The notes: generated by a model from the letters alone, not told the origin. Counted from the stretch's first letter, positions 27,841 to 36,960 are shown. The stretch is DNA of 57,217 nucleotides from Mesorhizobium sp. WSM4306 (GCF_007003975.1 NZ_VFTC01000037.1:1-57217); one strand, 5' to 3'. Numbers and translations: made by a program.

Positions 27841-28695
27841 ATGCCCATCGACCCCCAAAACACGCTTCTCACCGTGCAGGCCGGCCTTGCGCAACTGAGC
27901 ACCCTGATCGTTTCCTATTCTTTCTCTGCCATCGGCGCCATCATCCTGCTGGTTGTCGGCTACCTCGTGGCCGGTCTTGCCGAACGCTCGATCTTTGCCG
28001 GACTCGGCCATATCCATGGCTTCGACGCGACGCTGCGGCATTTCTTCTCGAAGATCGTGCGCTACGCCATCCTGATTCTCGTGGTCATCATGGTGCTGGG
28101 ACAGTTCGGCGTACAGACGGCTTCGATCATCGCCGCGATCGGCGCCATAGGCCTTGCCATCGGCCTGGCGCTGCAAGGCACGCTGCAGAACATCGCCGCC
28201 GGCATCATGCTTCTGGCGCTCAGGCCATTCCGCATCGGCGAATATGTCGAGGTCGGCGCCATTGCCGGCACCATCGAGGAAATCGGCCTGTTCGCCACCA
28301 AGCTTCGCACAACGGACGGCGTCTATGTGCTGGCGCCCAATTCGACGCTGTGGAACCAGCCGGTTCGCAATTTTACCCGCAACGGCGTGCGCCGCACCGA
28401 CATCACGCTGAGCATAGGCTCCTGGAACGACATCGACCTCGCGCAAAAGACCATGCTTGGTGTCGCCGCTGGCGAGCGCCGCATCAAGCGCGAGCCGGCG
28501 CCGATCGCCTTCGTTGCGACCGTTGGCGACGCCAGTGTCGCCATCACCTTGCGCTACTGGACGTCAGCGGCGGATTTCTTCGCCACCCAGATCGATCTCA
28601 CCAAACGCGTCAAGCAGGCCTTCGACGCCGAGGCCATCTCGGTTCCTGCGCCGCCGCCGGAGGCGCGGCAGGAGGCTGCCGCTACCCGACAGTAG
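27841..28695 (+). CDS. mscS: Small-conductance mechanosensitive channel (MscS family)
   Basis: A 284-residue MscS channel. It has an N-terminal helix, then two or three membrane segments (about residues 22-44, 60-85 and 88-115) with the pore-lining Gly/Ala-rich TM3 (AIGLAIGLALQGTLQNIAAG), and the beta domain with RPFRIGEYVEVG, the usual family string. It would release solutes on osmotic downshift. The ATG at 27841 fits the family. The frame from 27697 adds 48 basic residues without membrane character. It is divergent from rsfS and convergent with the MFS gene. Confidence 0.92.
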   Translation: MPIDPQNTLLTVQAGLAQLSTLIVSYSFSAIGAIILLVVGYLVAGLAERSIFAGLGHIHGFDATLRHFFSKIVRYAILILVVIMVLGQFGVQTASIIAAIGAIGLAIGLALQGTLQNIAAGIMLLALRPFRIGEYVEVGAIAGTIEEIGLFATKLRTTDGVYVLAPNSTLWNQPVRNFTRNGVRRTDITLSIGSWNDIDLAQKTMLGVAAGERRIKREPAPIAFVATVGDASVAITLRYWTSAADFFATQIDLTKRVKQAFDAEAISVPAPPPEARQEAAATRQ

Positions 28696-28723
28696 GTTCT
28701 GTGGAATTGCTCCTTTGTTTTTC

Positions 28724-28767
28724 GCAATTCCCAAGGGAAAGCGCTACGCGCTTTTCCTTGGGATTGC
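28724..28767. terminator. Bidirectional hairpin between mscS and the MFS gene
   Basis: An almost perfect 20-base inverted repeat (arms starting GCAATTCCCAAGG and ending CCTTGGGATTGC) closes on a three-base loop, TAC. It sits between two convergent genes, ending 1 base before the MFS stop codon, and can terminate or stabilise both transcripts. It may also be a copy of a dispersed repeat. Confidence 0.75.
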
Positions 28768-28768
28768 T

Positions 28769-30049
28769 CTAGCGCTGCTCTTCCGGCGCGTAGGCGAGTT
28801 CCACAGGCAACGGCGCTTGCGCCGACATCGGCGCGAAACTGCCGGTCTCCGTGGCGGGCACGGCGCGCGTCGTCGTCACCCGCCACAGCACGAACAGGCA
28901 GAAGCCGGTGGCGATGACGATCGCCACATAGATGAAGGCCTGCGTTCCATAGACAGCCGACAGGGCCGTCACGATGCCCGGCACGATGAAGCCCGCCAGC
29001 GACCAGGCAAACAGCAGCGAACTCGACAGTGCCACCATGTCGTCCTTGCCGGCGCGGTCAGCGGCATGCGCACTGGCCAGCGAATAGATCGATTCCGAGG
29101 CGCCGTCCCAGATCACGTAGATCACCACCAGCACCGCCAGCACGCCGCCGTCGAAGCCGATGGCCAGCAGGCCGGCAACAATCGCGAGCGCCGCAGCACC
29201 CGCCAGCACGTAGCGGCGGTCTGTGCGGTCGGAGATCCAGCCGAGCGGGATCTGCAGGATCAGCGTGCCGACCGGCATGGCCGAGAGCAGCAGCGCCACA
29301 TCGGCCTGGCTGTAGCCCTTGGCGGTCGCATGGATCGGCGCAAAGCCCGAGATCGCCATCGATAGGCCGCCGACGGCCAACATGCCGGCCACGCCGACCG
29401 GTGAGATTCGCCAGGCGCGGCCGAGCGCCACCGAGGCCGCGCAAGGTGGTGGCGGTTGAGCTAGACGGGTCATCCCCACCGGCAGGATCGACACCGCGGT
29501 GAACGCAATGCCGATCAGCGGCGCCTGCGCCGACGCGATGTCGACCGCCGCAAGCAGGGCATAGCCAACGCCGAGCCCGGCGACATAGGCGACGTAAAAC
29601 ACCGCCATCACCCGGCCGCGAATGGCGTTGGCGACGGCATCGTTGAGCCAGCTCTGGGCAACGATGAACAGACCGCATATGGCAAAGCCGTAAAGCGCGC
29701 GCGCCGCGATCCACAGCAGCGGATACGTGCCGGCGCCGATGGCGGCGTTGGACAGCGCAATCAGCGCCGACAGCACCATGAACGCGCGGGCATGCCCCAC
29801 CCTTCTGACGAGAGGCCCGGTCAGGATGCAGCCGGCAAGGCCGCCGGCCGACAGGCCGGTGATGATCAGCCCTGCCCATGTCGGATCGAAATGCTCCACA
29901 CCGAGCCGGACCGGGATATAGGCAAACATCAACCCATTGCCGACCGCAATCAGCGCCATCGATACGACGACGCTGGCAATGGCGATCACCGGCGCCGGCG
30001 GGGCGCCGTGATCGTCACGGTCGGTCTTGGCATTAGCGAGAGTGGCCAT
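28769..30049 (-). CDS. Major facilitator superfamily transporter
   Basis: A 426-residue MFS protein with about 12 hydrophobic segments. The loop between helices 2 and 3 reads GPLVRRVGHARAFM and the later equivalent GWISDRTDRRYVL, both typical of the superfamily. The type resembles the YcaD group of uncharacterised transporters. The substrate cannot be inferred. It is followed by the bidirectional hairpin at 28724-28767 and lies 90 bases downstream of nadD on the same strand. Confidence 0.87.
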   Translation of the reverse strand: MATLANAKTDRDDHGAPPAPVIAIASVVVSMALIAVGNGLMFAYIPVRLGVEHFDPTWAGLIITGLSAGGLAGCILTGPLVRRVGHARAFMVLSALIALSNAAIGAGTYPLLWIAARALYGFAICGLFIVAQSWLNDAVANAIRGRVMAVFYVAYVAGLGVGYALLAAVDIASAQAPLIGIAFTAVSILPVGMTRLAQPPPPCAASVALGRAWRISPVGVAGMLAVGGLSMAISGFAPIHATAKGYSQADVALLLSAMPVGTLILQIPLGWISDRTDRRYVLAGAAALAIVAGLLAIGFDGGVLAVLVVIYVIWDGASESIYSLASAHAADRAGKDDMVALSSSLLFAWSLAGFIVPGIVTALSAVYGTQAFIYVAIVIATGFCLFVLWRVTTTRAVPATETGSFAPMSAQAPLPVELAYAPEEQR

Positions 30050-30108
30050 ATCCGGAGAACATCGCCTACCCGCCAGCGAAACGCCGCTGCAAAAGCGACA
30101 TTGCCGGG

Positions 30109-30138
30109 TCTTCCCTTCCCCCTGTGGGAGAAGGGAAG
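30109..30138. repeat. Short palindrome after nadD
   Basis: CTTCCCTTCCCCC and GGGAGAAGGGAAGG form an imperfect hairpin directly behind the nadD stop codon, in the 90-base gap to the MFS gene. It resembles the end hairpins of the longer CTCCCC/GGGGAG elements in this window and may act as a terminator. Confidence 0.6.
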
Positions 30139-30139
30139 G

Positions 30140-30730
30140 TCAGCCCTCCTTCGCAGCCCCGCGAATAGCGCTCGACGACAGCGAGGAGCGCGGGCCATGA
30201 ATAAAAGTCCAGGCCGGCGCCTTCATCCGCGCAAGCCTGGGTGCGTCGCCCTCGTCGACGCGGGCGTAGTCGAAGGTCTTGGCCACCACCGACGACAGGA
30301 AGGACAGCGTCGCCCCCGGGCGGTCGATGACGGCGATCGGGAAGGTCATGACGATCTGGCGCCAGCGTTGCCAGCGGTGGAAATCGCGAAGTGAGTCGGC
30401 GCCCATGATCCAGACGAAGTCGACGCCGGGATTGCGCGCCTTGACCAGCTCCAGCGTGTCGGCGGTGAAGCGGATATGATGCGCCGCCTCGAAGGAGGTC
30501 ACTTTGATCTTCGGGTTCTTGGCGATCTGTTCCGACTGCAGCAGCCGGTCGCTGAGAGGCGCCAGTTCGCGCGTGCTCTTCAACGGATTGCCTGGGGTCA
30601 CCATCCACCACAGCTGGTCAAGCGCCAGCCGCCGCAGCGCAATTTCCGCCACCAGCGCATGGCCGGCATGCGGCGGGTTGAACGAGCCGCCGAACAGGCC
30701 GACGGCAAGGCCTTTCTCGGCGTGCGGCAT
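30140..30730 (-). CDS. nadD: Nicotinate-nucleotide adenylyltransferase
   Basis: A 196-residue enzyme that adenylates nicotinate mononucleotide in NAD synthesis. The nucleotidyltransferase motif GLFGGSFNPPHAGHALVAE lies near residue 11 and the second motif SSSAIRG near the C-terminus. WMVTPGNPLK and FVWIMGADSL are conserved NadD strings. There is no obvious ribosome binding site because the upstream bases belong to a repeat element. The gene lies between proA and rsfS in the usual order, with mscS and the MFS gene inserted. Confidence 0.94.
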   Translation of the reverse strand: MPHAEKGLAVGLFGGSFNPPHAGHALVAEIALRRLALDQLWWMVTPGNPLKSTRELAPLSDRLLQSEQIAKNPKIKVTSFEAAHHIRFTADTLELVKARNPGVDFVWIMGADSLRDFHRWQRWRQIVMTFPIAVIDRPGATLSFLSSVVAKTFDYARVDEGDAPRLARMKAPAWTFIHGPRSSLSSSAIRGAAKEG

Positions 30731-30753
30731 GCGGAGGTAGTGGGAAGAAAAAG

Positions 30754-30921
30754 GCGCCCCACCCTCCCCCTTGTGGGGGTCCGCAGGACGGGCAAGACCC
30801 GTGGCTTGCCCAGGTCGGTCGATCCGCGAAGCGGAGCGGGGTGGGGGTGTTGCAGAATTCAGCGTCGTACCCCCACCCGGCTCGCTATGCTCGCCACCCT
30901 CCCCACAAGGGGGAGGGTAAG
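30754..30921. repeat. Palindromic intergenic repeat element between proA and nadD
   Basis: The outer arms CACCCTCCCCCTTGTGGGGG and CCACCCTCCCCACAAGGGGG, with GAGGG following, give hairpins at both ends, and a central GGGTGGGGGT faces ACCCCCACCC. It fills almost all of the space between the proA stop and the nadD start. It belongs to the same broad class as the elements at 14429 and 21580. Confidence 0.78.
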
Positions 30922-30929
30922 GTCAGCGC

Positions 30930-32210
30930 TCAAGGCCTCACCTGTCCCGATCCGCGCACGCGGTATTTGAACGAGGTCAGCTGTTCGACGCCGACCGGCC
31001 CGCGCGCATGCATCTTGCCGGTGGCGATGCCGATCTCGGCGCCCATGCCGAACTCGCCGCCATCGGCGAACTGGGTCGAGGCATTGTGCAAGAGAATCGC
31101 CGAATCGATCTCGTTGAAGAAGCGCTCCACCGCCTTTGCATCCTCGGCGATGATTGCCTCGGTATGATGCGAGGAGAAGGTTTCGATATGGTCGATGGCG
31201 CCGGCAATGCCGTCGACCAGCTTCACCGCGATGATGGCGTCGAGATATTCGGTGACCCAGTCGGCATCGGTCGCCGGCTTGGCGTCGAAGAACAGCTTCA
31301 TCACCTCTTGATCGGCGTGGATCTCGCAGCCGGCCGCACGCAGCGCGTCGAGGATGGGGACCAGATGGGTGGAGGCTACAGCACGGTCGACCAGCAGCGT
31401 CTCGGCGGCGCCGCAGACGCCGGTGCGGCGCATCTTGGCGTTGACCGCGATCTTCACCGCCATGTCGAGATCGGCCGAACGGTCGACGTAGAGATGGCAG
31501 ATGCCTTCGAGATGGGCAAAGACCGGCACCCGCGCCTCGCTCTGCACGCGCCCGACCAGGCTTTTGCCGCCACGTGGAATGATGACGTCGAGATTGCCGG
31601 ACAGCCCTTTCAGCATCTCGCCGACAGCGGCGCGGTCGGTGGTCGGCACCAGCTGGATGGCATCCTGCGGCAGACCGGCTGCCTTCAGCCCTTCGACCAG
31701 GCAGGCATGGATGGCGGCGGACGAATTGAGCGAGTCCGAGCCGCCACGCAGGATCACCGGATTGCCAGCCTTGAGGCAGAGCGCGCCGGCATCCGCCGTC
31801 ACGTTCGGCCGGCTTTCATAGATGACGCCGATGACGCCGAGCGGCGTGCGCACGCGCTCTATATGCAGGCCATTGGGGCGATCCCATGCGGCGATGACAT
31901 CGCCAACCGGATCGCGCAAGGCGGCGATTTCGCGAATACCGTCGGCCATGGCGCGGATGCGCGCCGGATCGAGCTTCAGCCGGTCCATGAACGAGCCGGA
32001 AACCCCGGATTCGTGGCCGTTCGAGACGTCGATGGCGTTGGCATCGAGAATAGCCTGCTCACGGGCGATGATCGCATCCGCCATGGCCAGCAGCGCGGCA
32101 TTCTTTGCAGCGATGGAAGCGATGGCCAACGGTCGGGCGGCAGCGCGAGCGCGACGGCCGATATCGGCCATCAAACTGGCTATATCTTCGCCTTGGTGTT
32201 TTTTCAGCAT
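30930..32210 (-). CDS. proA: Gamma-glutamyl phosphate reductase
   Basis: A 426-residue NADPH-dependent reductase, second step of proline synthesis, giving glutamate semialdehyde. The catalytic cysteine lies in RTGVCGAAETLLVD. IPRGGKSLV, LGVIGVIYESRPNVT and the C-terminal GPVGVEQLTSFKYRVRG are family hallmarks. The ATG at 32210 begins MLKKHQGEDIASLM, as expected. The frame from 32264 is longer without support. proB lies upstream on the same strand but is separated by a small gene on the opposite strand. Confidence 0.95.
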   Translation of the reverse strand: MLKKHQGEDIASLMADIGRRARAAARPLAIASIAAKNAALLAMADAIIAREQAILDANAIDVSNGHESGVSGSFMDRLKLDPARIRAMADGIREIAALRDPVGDVIAAWDRPNGLHIERVRTPLGVIGVIYESRPNVTADAGALCLKAGNPVILRGGSDSLNSSAAIHACLVEGLKAAGLPQDAIQLVPTTDRAAVGEMLKGLSGNLDVIIPRGGKSLVGRVQSEARVPVFAHLEGICHLYVDRSADLDMAVKIAVNAKMRRTGVCGAAETLLVDRAVASTHLVPILDALRAAGCEIHADQEVMKLFFDAKPATDADWVTEYLDAIIAVKLVDGIAGAIDHIETFSSHHTEAIIAEDAKAVERFFNEIDSAILLHNASTQFADGGEFGMGAEIGIATGKMHARGPVGVEQLTSFKYRVRGSGQVRP

Positions 32211-32288
32211 CTGACCGCTCCGGTGAAGCCTGGTGGATTTACACGCGGCTGGCCTTCGCGGCAATGGCTGCGAAGCTGAGGAGGCCCA

Positions 32289-32768
32289 ATGAGAAGTGCC
32301 CTAATCCTCGTTGTTCTGGCCTCAATGCTCATGCCTAAAGCCCTACACGCCGCTGATTACTGCGACGACAAGATCGAGCCTGGCGAAAGCCCTGACGGCA
32401 AGGCCATGGTTATGCTCGGTTCGATGCTGTCCGTCGCGCTTGCCGAGCGCTATTGCGGCGCGCCACCAACACCACCCTCTCAGATCTTCGTCGTTGTTGA
32501 GGAGGGCCACGGATGTGGGCCGCGAGCGCGGCTCGAGGCGGAATACAAGAAAAGGATGGAAGGGGCAGAGGTAATGACGACCGACGACCTCATCCGCAAT
32601 CTGGCCTTCGATGACGAGAAGGATATTCCCCAAGCTGAAATGGATCGACGCGCCAAGGCCGCCATCGAAGGAGAGTTGGGAGGTTGCAGCGAGCTTCTGA
32701 AAATGCAGCAGCAGTTTCTGGAGAGTTATCGCAACCCACCGAAATGGCCTCATGAACCAGAGAAGTAG
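32289..32768 (+). CDS. Small secreted protein of unknown function
   Basis: A 159-residue protein with a signal peptide (residues 1-21, ending LHAA). The mature part is acidic and helical with four cysteines (in DYCDDK, ERYCGA, HGCGPR and GGCSEL), which suggests two disulfides in the periplasm. A strong GAGGAGG precedes the ATG. It is inserted on the opposite strand between proA and proB, 26 bases from the proB stop, and breaks a normally continuous gene order. No family is recognised. Confidence 0.75.
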   Translation: MRSALILVVLASMLMPKALHAADYCDDKIEPGESPDGKAMVMLGSMLSVALAERYCGAPPTPPSQIFVVVEEGHGCGPRARLEAEYKKRMEGAEVMTTDDLIRNLAFDDEKDIPQAEMDRRAKAAIEGELGGCSELLKMQQQFLESYRNPPKWPHEPEK

Positions 32769-32794
32769 CGCGACCTTGATCGCCGGGCCGAGAC

Positions 32795-33922
32795 TCAGTC
32801 GGCCGTGCCGCTCACCACCAGATCGTCGCGGTGGATCATCGCCGAGCGTGCCTCATAGCCGAGCACGGTTTCGATCTCGGCCGTCTTCAGGCCTGCGATC
32901 CTTACGGCATCGGCGGCATCGTAGGCAACTAGGCCGCGCGCGATCTCACGACCCTCCGGCGACAGGATGGCCACCGTGTCGCCGCGCGAGAAATTGCCGC
33001 TGACCAGTCTGACGCCGGCCGGCAGCAGCGACTTGCCCGACAGCAGCGCGCCGATGGCGCCGGCATCGACGGTGAGCCGTCCGGCCGGCTCAAGCTGGCC
33101 GGCGATCCAGGTCTTGTAGCCCTTCACCGGATTGGCGCTCGGTCTGAAGAAGGTGGCCCGCTCGCCGCGTTCGATCGCCATCAACGGCGACAGCCTGGTG
33201 CCCGAGGTGATGATCATGGCGGTGCCGGCGGCAGTGGCGATCTTGCCGGCGTCGAGTTTGGTGCGCATGCCGCCACGCGACAGCTCGGACGCCGCCGCGC
33301 CCGCCATCGCCTCGATATCGGGCGTGATCCGGTCGACCACGGGGATGAATTTGGCTTGCGGATCGCGCGCCGGGGGTGCGGTGTAGAGCCCGTCAATGTC
33401 GGAGAGCAGGACCAGCAGATCCGCGCCCATCATCGTCGCCACCCGTGCCGCCAGCCGGTCATTGTCGCCATAGCGGATTTCAGAGGTCGCCACCGTGTCG
33501 TTCTCGTTGATGACCGGCACCGCCTTCATCTTGAGCAGCGTCGAGATGGTGGCGCGGGCATTGAGGTAGCGGCGTCGCTCTTCGGTGTCGCCGAGCGTCA
33601 GCAGGATCTGGCCCGATTTCAGCGCGCCCTTGCCCAGCGCATCCGACCACGCGCCGGCCAGCGCAATCTGGCCGACGGCGGCCGCCGCCTGGCTTTCCTC
33701 AAGCTTCAACGCCCGTTTGCCGAGCCCCAAAATGGTGCGGCCGAGCGCAATCGCGCCGGACGACACAACCAGGATCTCTGCGCCGCCATTGGCGAGTTCC
33801 GCAATGTCGTCTGCCAGGGAGGCCAGCCAGTCGCGCTTCAAGCCGCTAGTGCGGTCGACAAGCAGCGCCGAGCCGATCTTGACCGTGATGCGCCGGTATT
33901 TCTTCAGGGAATGCGCAGCCAT
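32795..33922 (-). CDS. proB: Glutamate 5-kinase
   Basis: A 375-residue kinase, first step of proline synthesis. It contains an amino acid kinase domain (VKIGSALLVD, VVSSGAIALG, NENDTVAT, GGMRTKLDAGKIA) and a C-terminal PUA domain (about residues 280-365, with SLLPAGVRLVSGNFSRGD). The length is standard for the PUA form. It begins two bases after the obgE stop codon, so it is in one operon with obgE. Confidence 0.95.
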   Translation of the reverse strand: MAAHSLKKYRRITVKIGSALLVDRTSGLKRDWLASLADDIAELANGGAEILVVSSGAIALGRTILGLGKRALKLEESQAAAAVGQIALAGAWSDALGKGALKSGQILLTLGDTEERRRYLNARATISTLLKMKAVPVINENDTVATSEIRYGDNDRLAARVATMMGADLLVLLSDIDGLYTAPPARDPQAKFIPVVDRITPDIEAMAGAAASELSRGGMRTKLDAGKIATAAGTAMIITSGTRLSPLMAIERGERATFFRPSANPVKGYKTWIAGQLEPAGRLTVDAGAIGALLSGKSLLPAGVRLVSGNFSRGDTVAILSPEGREIARGLVAYDAADAVRIAGLKTAEIETVLGYEARSAMIHRDDLVVSGTAD

Positions 33923-33924
33923 GA

Positions 33925-34956
33925 TCAGCTGTTCCAGCGCGTCTCGACGGGAGTGGCGGTCCTTGCTCGCGCTTCCCCCACTATTGCCATCAGTGCGCGC
34001 AGCACCGCCTCGACGCCTTCGCCGGTGACGGCAGACAACAGCATCGGCGCGCGACCGGCAGCGCGTTTCAGCGACGCGGCCTTCTTCTTGCGCTCGTCGG
34101 CATCGAGGATGTCGACCTGGCTGAGCGCCACGATCTCGACCTTGTCGGTCAAGCCATTGCCATAGGCGTCGAGTTCGGCGCGCACGGTCTTGTAGGCCTT
34201 GCCCGGGTTCTCCTCCTGCGCCGAGACCAGATGCAAAAGCACCCGTGTGCGCTCGACATGGCCGAGGAACCGGTCGCCGATGCCGACGCCTTCATGCGCG
34301 CCTTCGATCAGGCCCGGAATGTCGGCAATGACGAATTCGCGCGCATCGATGCGAGCGACGCCGAGGCCCGGATGCAGCGTGGTGAAGGGATAGTCGGCGA
34401 TCTTCGGCTTGGCCGCGGTCACCGCCGCAAGAAAAGTCGACTTGCCGGCATTGGGCAGCCCGACCAGGCCGGCATCGGCAATCAGCTTCAGCCGCAGCCA
34501 GACATTCATCTCCTCGCCGGGCAGGCCGGGATTGGCGCGCCGCGGCGCCTGGTTGGTGGAGGTCTTGAAATGCTGGTTGCCGAAGCCGCCATTGCCGCCC
34601 TTGGCCAGCAGGAAGCGCTGGCCGACCACGGTCAGGTCGCAGATCAGCGTCTCATTGTCCTCGGCAAACACCTGGGTTCCGGCCGGCACTTTCAGCGTCA
34701 CGTCGGCGCCCTTGGCGCCGGTCATGTTGCGGCCCATGCCGTGGACACCGGTCTTGGCCTTGAAATGCTGCTGGTAGCGATAGTCGATCAGCGTGTTCAG
34801 CCCGTTGACGGCCTCCAGCCAGACATCGCCGCCGCGGCCGCCGTCGCCGCCATCCGGACCGCCGAACTCGATGAATTTTTCGCGCCGGAACGACACCGAA
34901 CCGGCGCCGCCGTCGCCGGAGCGGATATAGACCTTGGCTTGATCGAGAAATTTCAT
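33925..34956 (-). CDS. obgE: Obg-family GTPase
   Basis: A 343-residue essential GTPase involved in 50S assembly and stress control. The glycine-rich Obg fold covers residues 1-158 (FRREKFIEFGGPDGGDGGRGG). The G domain follows with GLPNAGKST, DIPGLIEGAHEGVG, and a NKxD-equivalent region reading LSQVDILD. The length is that of the short alphaproteobacterial form without the C-terminal domain. It lies in the classic rplU-rpmA-obgE-proB order. Confidence 0.95.
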   Translation of the reverse strand: MKFLDQAKVYIRSGDGGAGSVSFRREKFIEFGGPDGGDGGRGGDVWLEAVNGLNTLIDYRYQQHFKAKTGVHGMGRNMTGAKGADVTLKVPAGTQVFAEDNETLICDLTVVGQRFLLAKGGNGGFGNQHFKTSTNQAPRRANPGLPGEEMNVWLRLKLIADAGLVGLPNAGKSTFLAAVTAAKPKIADYPFTTLHPGLGVARIDAREFVIADIPGLIEGAHEGVGIGDRFLGHVERTRVLLHLVSAQEENPGKAYKTVRAELDAYGNGLTDKVEIVALSQVDILDADERKKKAASLKRAAGRAPMLLSAVTGEGVEAVLRALMAIVGEARARTATPVETRWNS

Positions 34957-35126
34957 TGGACTACGCAGTTTCTGCCGTTCGCCTTGCGGCTTTGCTCTAA
35001 CCTTGCGCCTTGCTCTAAACCAAGGCGGACCGAAGGGCGAGGCCGATTTGTGACTAAAGCGCCGGATGCCCTTTTGCCGGGGAAGCGGTAGCAGTGTACC
35101 CGGGACGGAGCGAGGGGGGCGCGGAA

Positions 35127-35990
35127 ATGAAGGTTGTCACCTATAACATCCAGTACGGCATCGGTCTCGATGGCCGCTACGATCTCGGCCGCATCACCGA
35201 TGCGGTGCGCGGCGCCGACGTCATCGCGCTGCAGGAAGTGACCCGCAACAACCCGCGGAACGGCAACCGTGACATGGTGGCCGAGATCGGCGAGGCGCTG
35301 CCTGAGTACTTTGCCGCCTATGGCAGCAATTTCGAGGTCAATGTCGGTTCGCGCCTGGAAGCCGGCCGCGCCATCACCACCACCTTCCAGCTCGGCAACA
35401 TGGTGCTGTCGAAGACACCCATCCAACTGTCGCGCAATCTGCTTTTGCCACGCAGCCGCAGCCTGGAGGCGATGAACTTCCAGCGCGGCGCGCTCGAGGC
35501 GCTGATCGAGACTCCGCTCGGCTTTGTCCGCTTCTATTCCACCCATCTCGACCATCGCAGTCCGGTTGAGCGCGCCAGCCAGATCCGTTTTCTGCGCCAG
35601 CGCCTGTTGAACTATGCTCTCGAAGGCGGCGGTCTCTCCGGCATTCCCGAGATCGGCCTGCCTGACCTGCCCTATCCCGAAGCCTTCATCGTCATGGGCG
35701 ACTTCAACATGCTTCCCGGCTCCTCGGAATATGTCGAACTCGTCGGCCGCCCGGACCATGAGTTCGGCATGCCGCTGACCGCCGATCTCGCCGTCGATGT
35801 CGCCCAGCGTCTCAATGCATCGGACATCGTCACCTGGGTCGACCCCAACCGGCCACAAGACACAAGCCGCCACAAACGCATCGACTACATCTTCACCTCG
35901 GCCTCGCTCGCCGGATCGCTGAAGCGCCTGTGGGTCGATCAAAAAGCCGTCGGTTCCGATCACCTGCCGGTGTGGGTCGAGATGAGCTGA
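35127..35990 (+). CDS. Endonuclease/exonuclease/phosphatase family protein
   Basis: A 287-residue member of the EEP superfamily. The catalytic motifs are in order: YNIQYG near residue 6, the metal-binding glutamate in IALQEV near 40, STHLDHRS near 150, MGDFN near 200 and the final SDHLPVWVE. The substrate could be nucleic acid, a phosphoinositide-like compound or sphingomyelin, and sequence alone does not decide. There is no signal peptide, so it is probably cytoplasmic. The ATG at 35127 follows GGGGGGCGCGGAA. It is divergent from obgE. Confidence 0.86.
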   Translation: MKVVTYNIQYGIGLDGRYDLGRITDAVRGADVIALQEVTRNNPRNGNRDMVAEIGEALPEYFAAYGSNFEVNVGSRLEAGRAITTTFQLGNMVLSKTPIQLSRNLLLPRSRSLEAMNFQRGALEALIETPLGFVRFYSTHLDHRSPVERASQIRFLRQRLLNYALEGGGLSGIPEIGLPDLPYPEAFIVMGDFNMLPGSSEYVELVGRPDHEFGMPLTADLAVDVAQRLNASDIVTWVDPNRPQDTSRHKRIDYIFTSASLAGSLKRLWVDQKAVGSDHLPVWVEMS

Positions 35991-36049
35991 GCGACGACTC
36001 CACGGACCTTCTGGCCTCACGCGACGCGCTTAGGTGTGTTGAGATTCAG

Positions 36050-36232
36050 GTCAGGCCGAGTCGAAAACGCTGGTTTTCGAGAACCGGCCTACGCCGGCCG
36101 TAGCCTTCATAGAGCGGAGACACTTATGAGGGCTTCGGCCGGCGAAGGCCGGAGCGGAGCGTACTTTTCGTACGTGAGCATCGGAAGCGCAGGAAGCCGC
36201 CATTCGCAGGCCGGCCTCACCTGAATATCGGC
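36050..36232. repeat. Dispersed rhizobial intergenic repeat cluster
   Basis: Several overlapping palindromes lie between the EEP gene and the GNAT gene: CGAAAACG/GGTTTTCG at 36061-36078, CGGCCTACGCCGGCCG, GGCCGGCGAAGGCCGG near 36140, and GTACTTTTCGTAC at 36161-36173. The pattern matches an element I recall as common in Mesorhizobium and Rhizobium intergenic regions. No gene is supported in this 246-base space. Confidence 0.65.
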
Positions 36233-36236
36233 ACAC

Positions 36237-36824
36237 CTAGAAGTGCACCCAGTTGCGCAGACTAATCCACGTCTTGCGATCCAGCCGATACCGCTCGACC
36301 GGCACCTGGCCGGCGACGATGGAGTTCAGCATGCCCTGGCCGGCATACTGGAAGCCGCACTTGTGGATGACCCGGCGCGAGGCCGGATTGATCACCCGCG
36401 TCGAAGCCTGCAGCACCTGCGTCGAGGTCCGCTGGAAGGCGAGGTCGACCAGCGCATGCGCCGCCTCCGTCGCATAGCCGCGCTTCCAGTAGGGCTCGCC
36501 AATCCAGTAGCCAAGTTCCAGCCCGCGATCGGTCATGTTGAGCCCGGCGCAGCCGACGAAGGTGTCGGTGCCGGCCAGCGTCAGGGCATAGGCAATGCCG
36601 GCGCGGCGCGATCTTGTCATGGCCAGGAAGGCGCGTGCCTCGGCCTCGCCATAGGGGTGTGGCATGCGGGCCAGCATTTCAGCGACATGACGGTTGTCGG
36701 CAAGCTCGACCAGTTGCGCGATATCGGCTTCGCAAGGCGCCCGCATCACCAGCCGCTCCGTGGCCAGCACCGGGCAGTCTATCGCGTAACTTTCGTCTTC
36801 GGTGTCTTCCGCTTCGGCAACCAT
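36237..36824 (-). CDS. GNAT family N-acetyltransferase (RimJ/RimL-like)
   Basis: A 195-residue acetyltransferase of the RimJ/RimL type, with LATERLVMRAPCEADI at residues 20-35, the core LELGYWIGEPYWKRGYATEA near 115 (acetyl-CoA loop) and a C-terminal HKCGFQYAG. These enzymes acetylate ribosomal protein N-termini or small amines. The ATG at 36824 with GGAGGACTG upstream is chosen. The reading frame upstream runs through a terminator and rpmA and is not coding. Its place between rpmA and obgE is common in rhizobia. Confidence 0.88.
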   Translation of the reverse strand: MVAEAEDTEDESYAIDCPVLATERLVMRAPCEADIAQLVELADNRHVAEMLARMPHPYGEAEARAFLAMTRSRRAGIAYALTLAGTDTFVGCAGLNMTDRGLELGYWIGEPYWKRGYATEAAHALVDLAFQRTSTQVLQASTRVINPASRRVIHKCGFQYAGQGMLNSIVAGQVPVERYRLDRKTWISLRNWVHF

Positions 36825-36842
36825 TTTCAGTCCTCCAGGCAA

Positions 36843-36874
36843 GAAAAAAGGGGAGATGGAAAACCCATCTCCCC
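36843..36874 (-). terminator. Rho-independent terminator after rpmA
   Basis: On the minus strand, GGGGAGATGG and CCATCTCCCC form a 10-base stem with a 5-base loop, followed by TTTTTTC. It lies about 90 bases beyond the rpmA stop codon and just ahead of the ribosome binding site of the GNAT gene, which would therefore be read from its own promoter or by read-through. Confidence 0.88.
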
Positions 36875-36960
36875 TGATCCTTTTCCTGGATTTGCCAAAC
36901 CCTTTTGGCTTCCAGACACCGGTTCCCGAGATGGGCGCCGGTTTTATAGTGCGGAACCGG

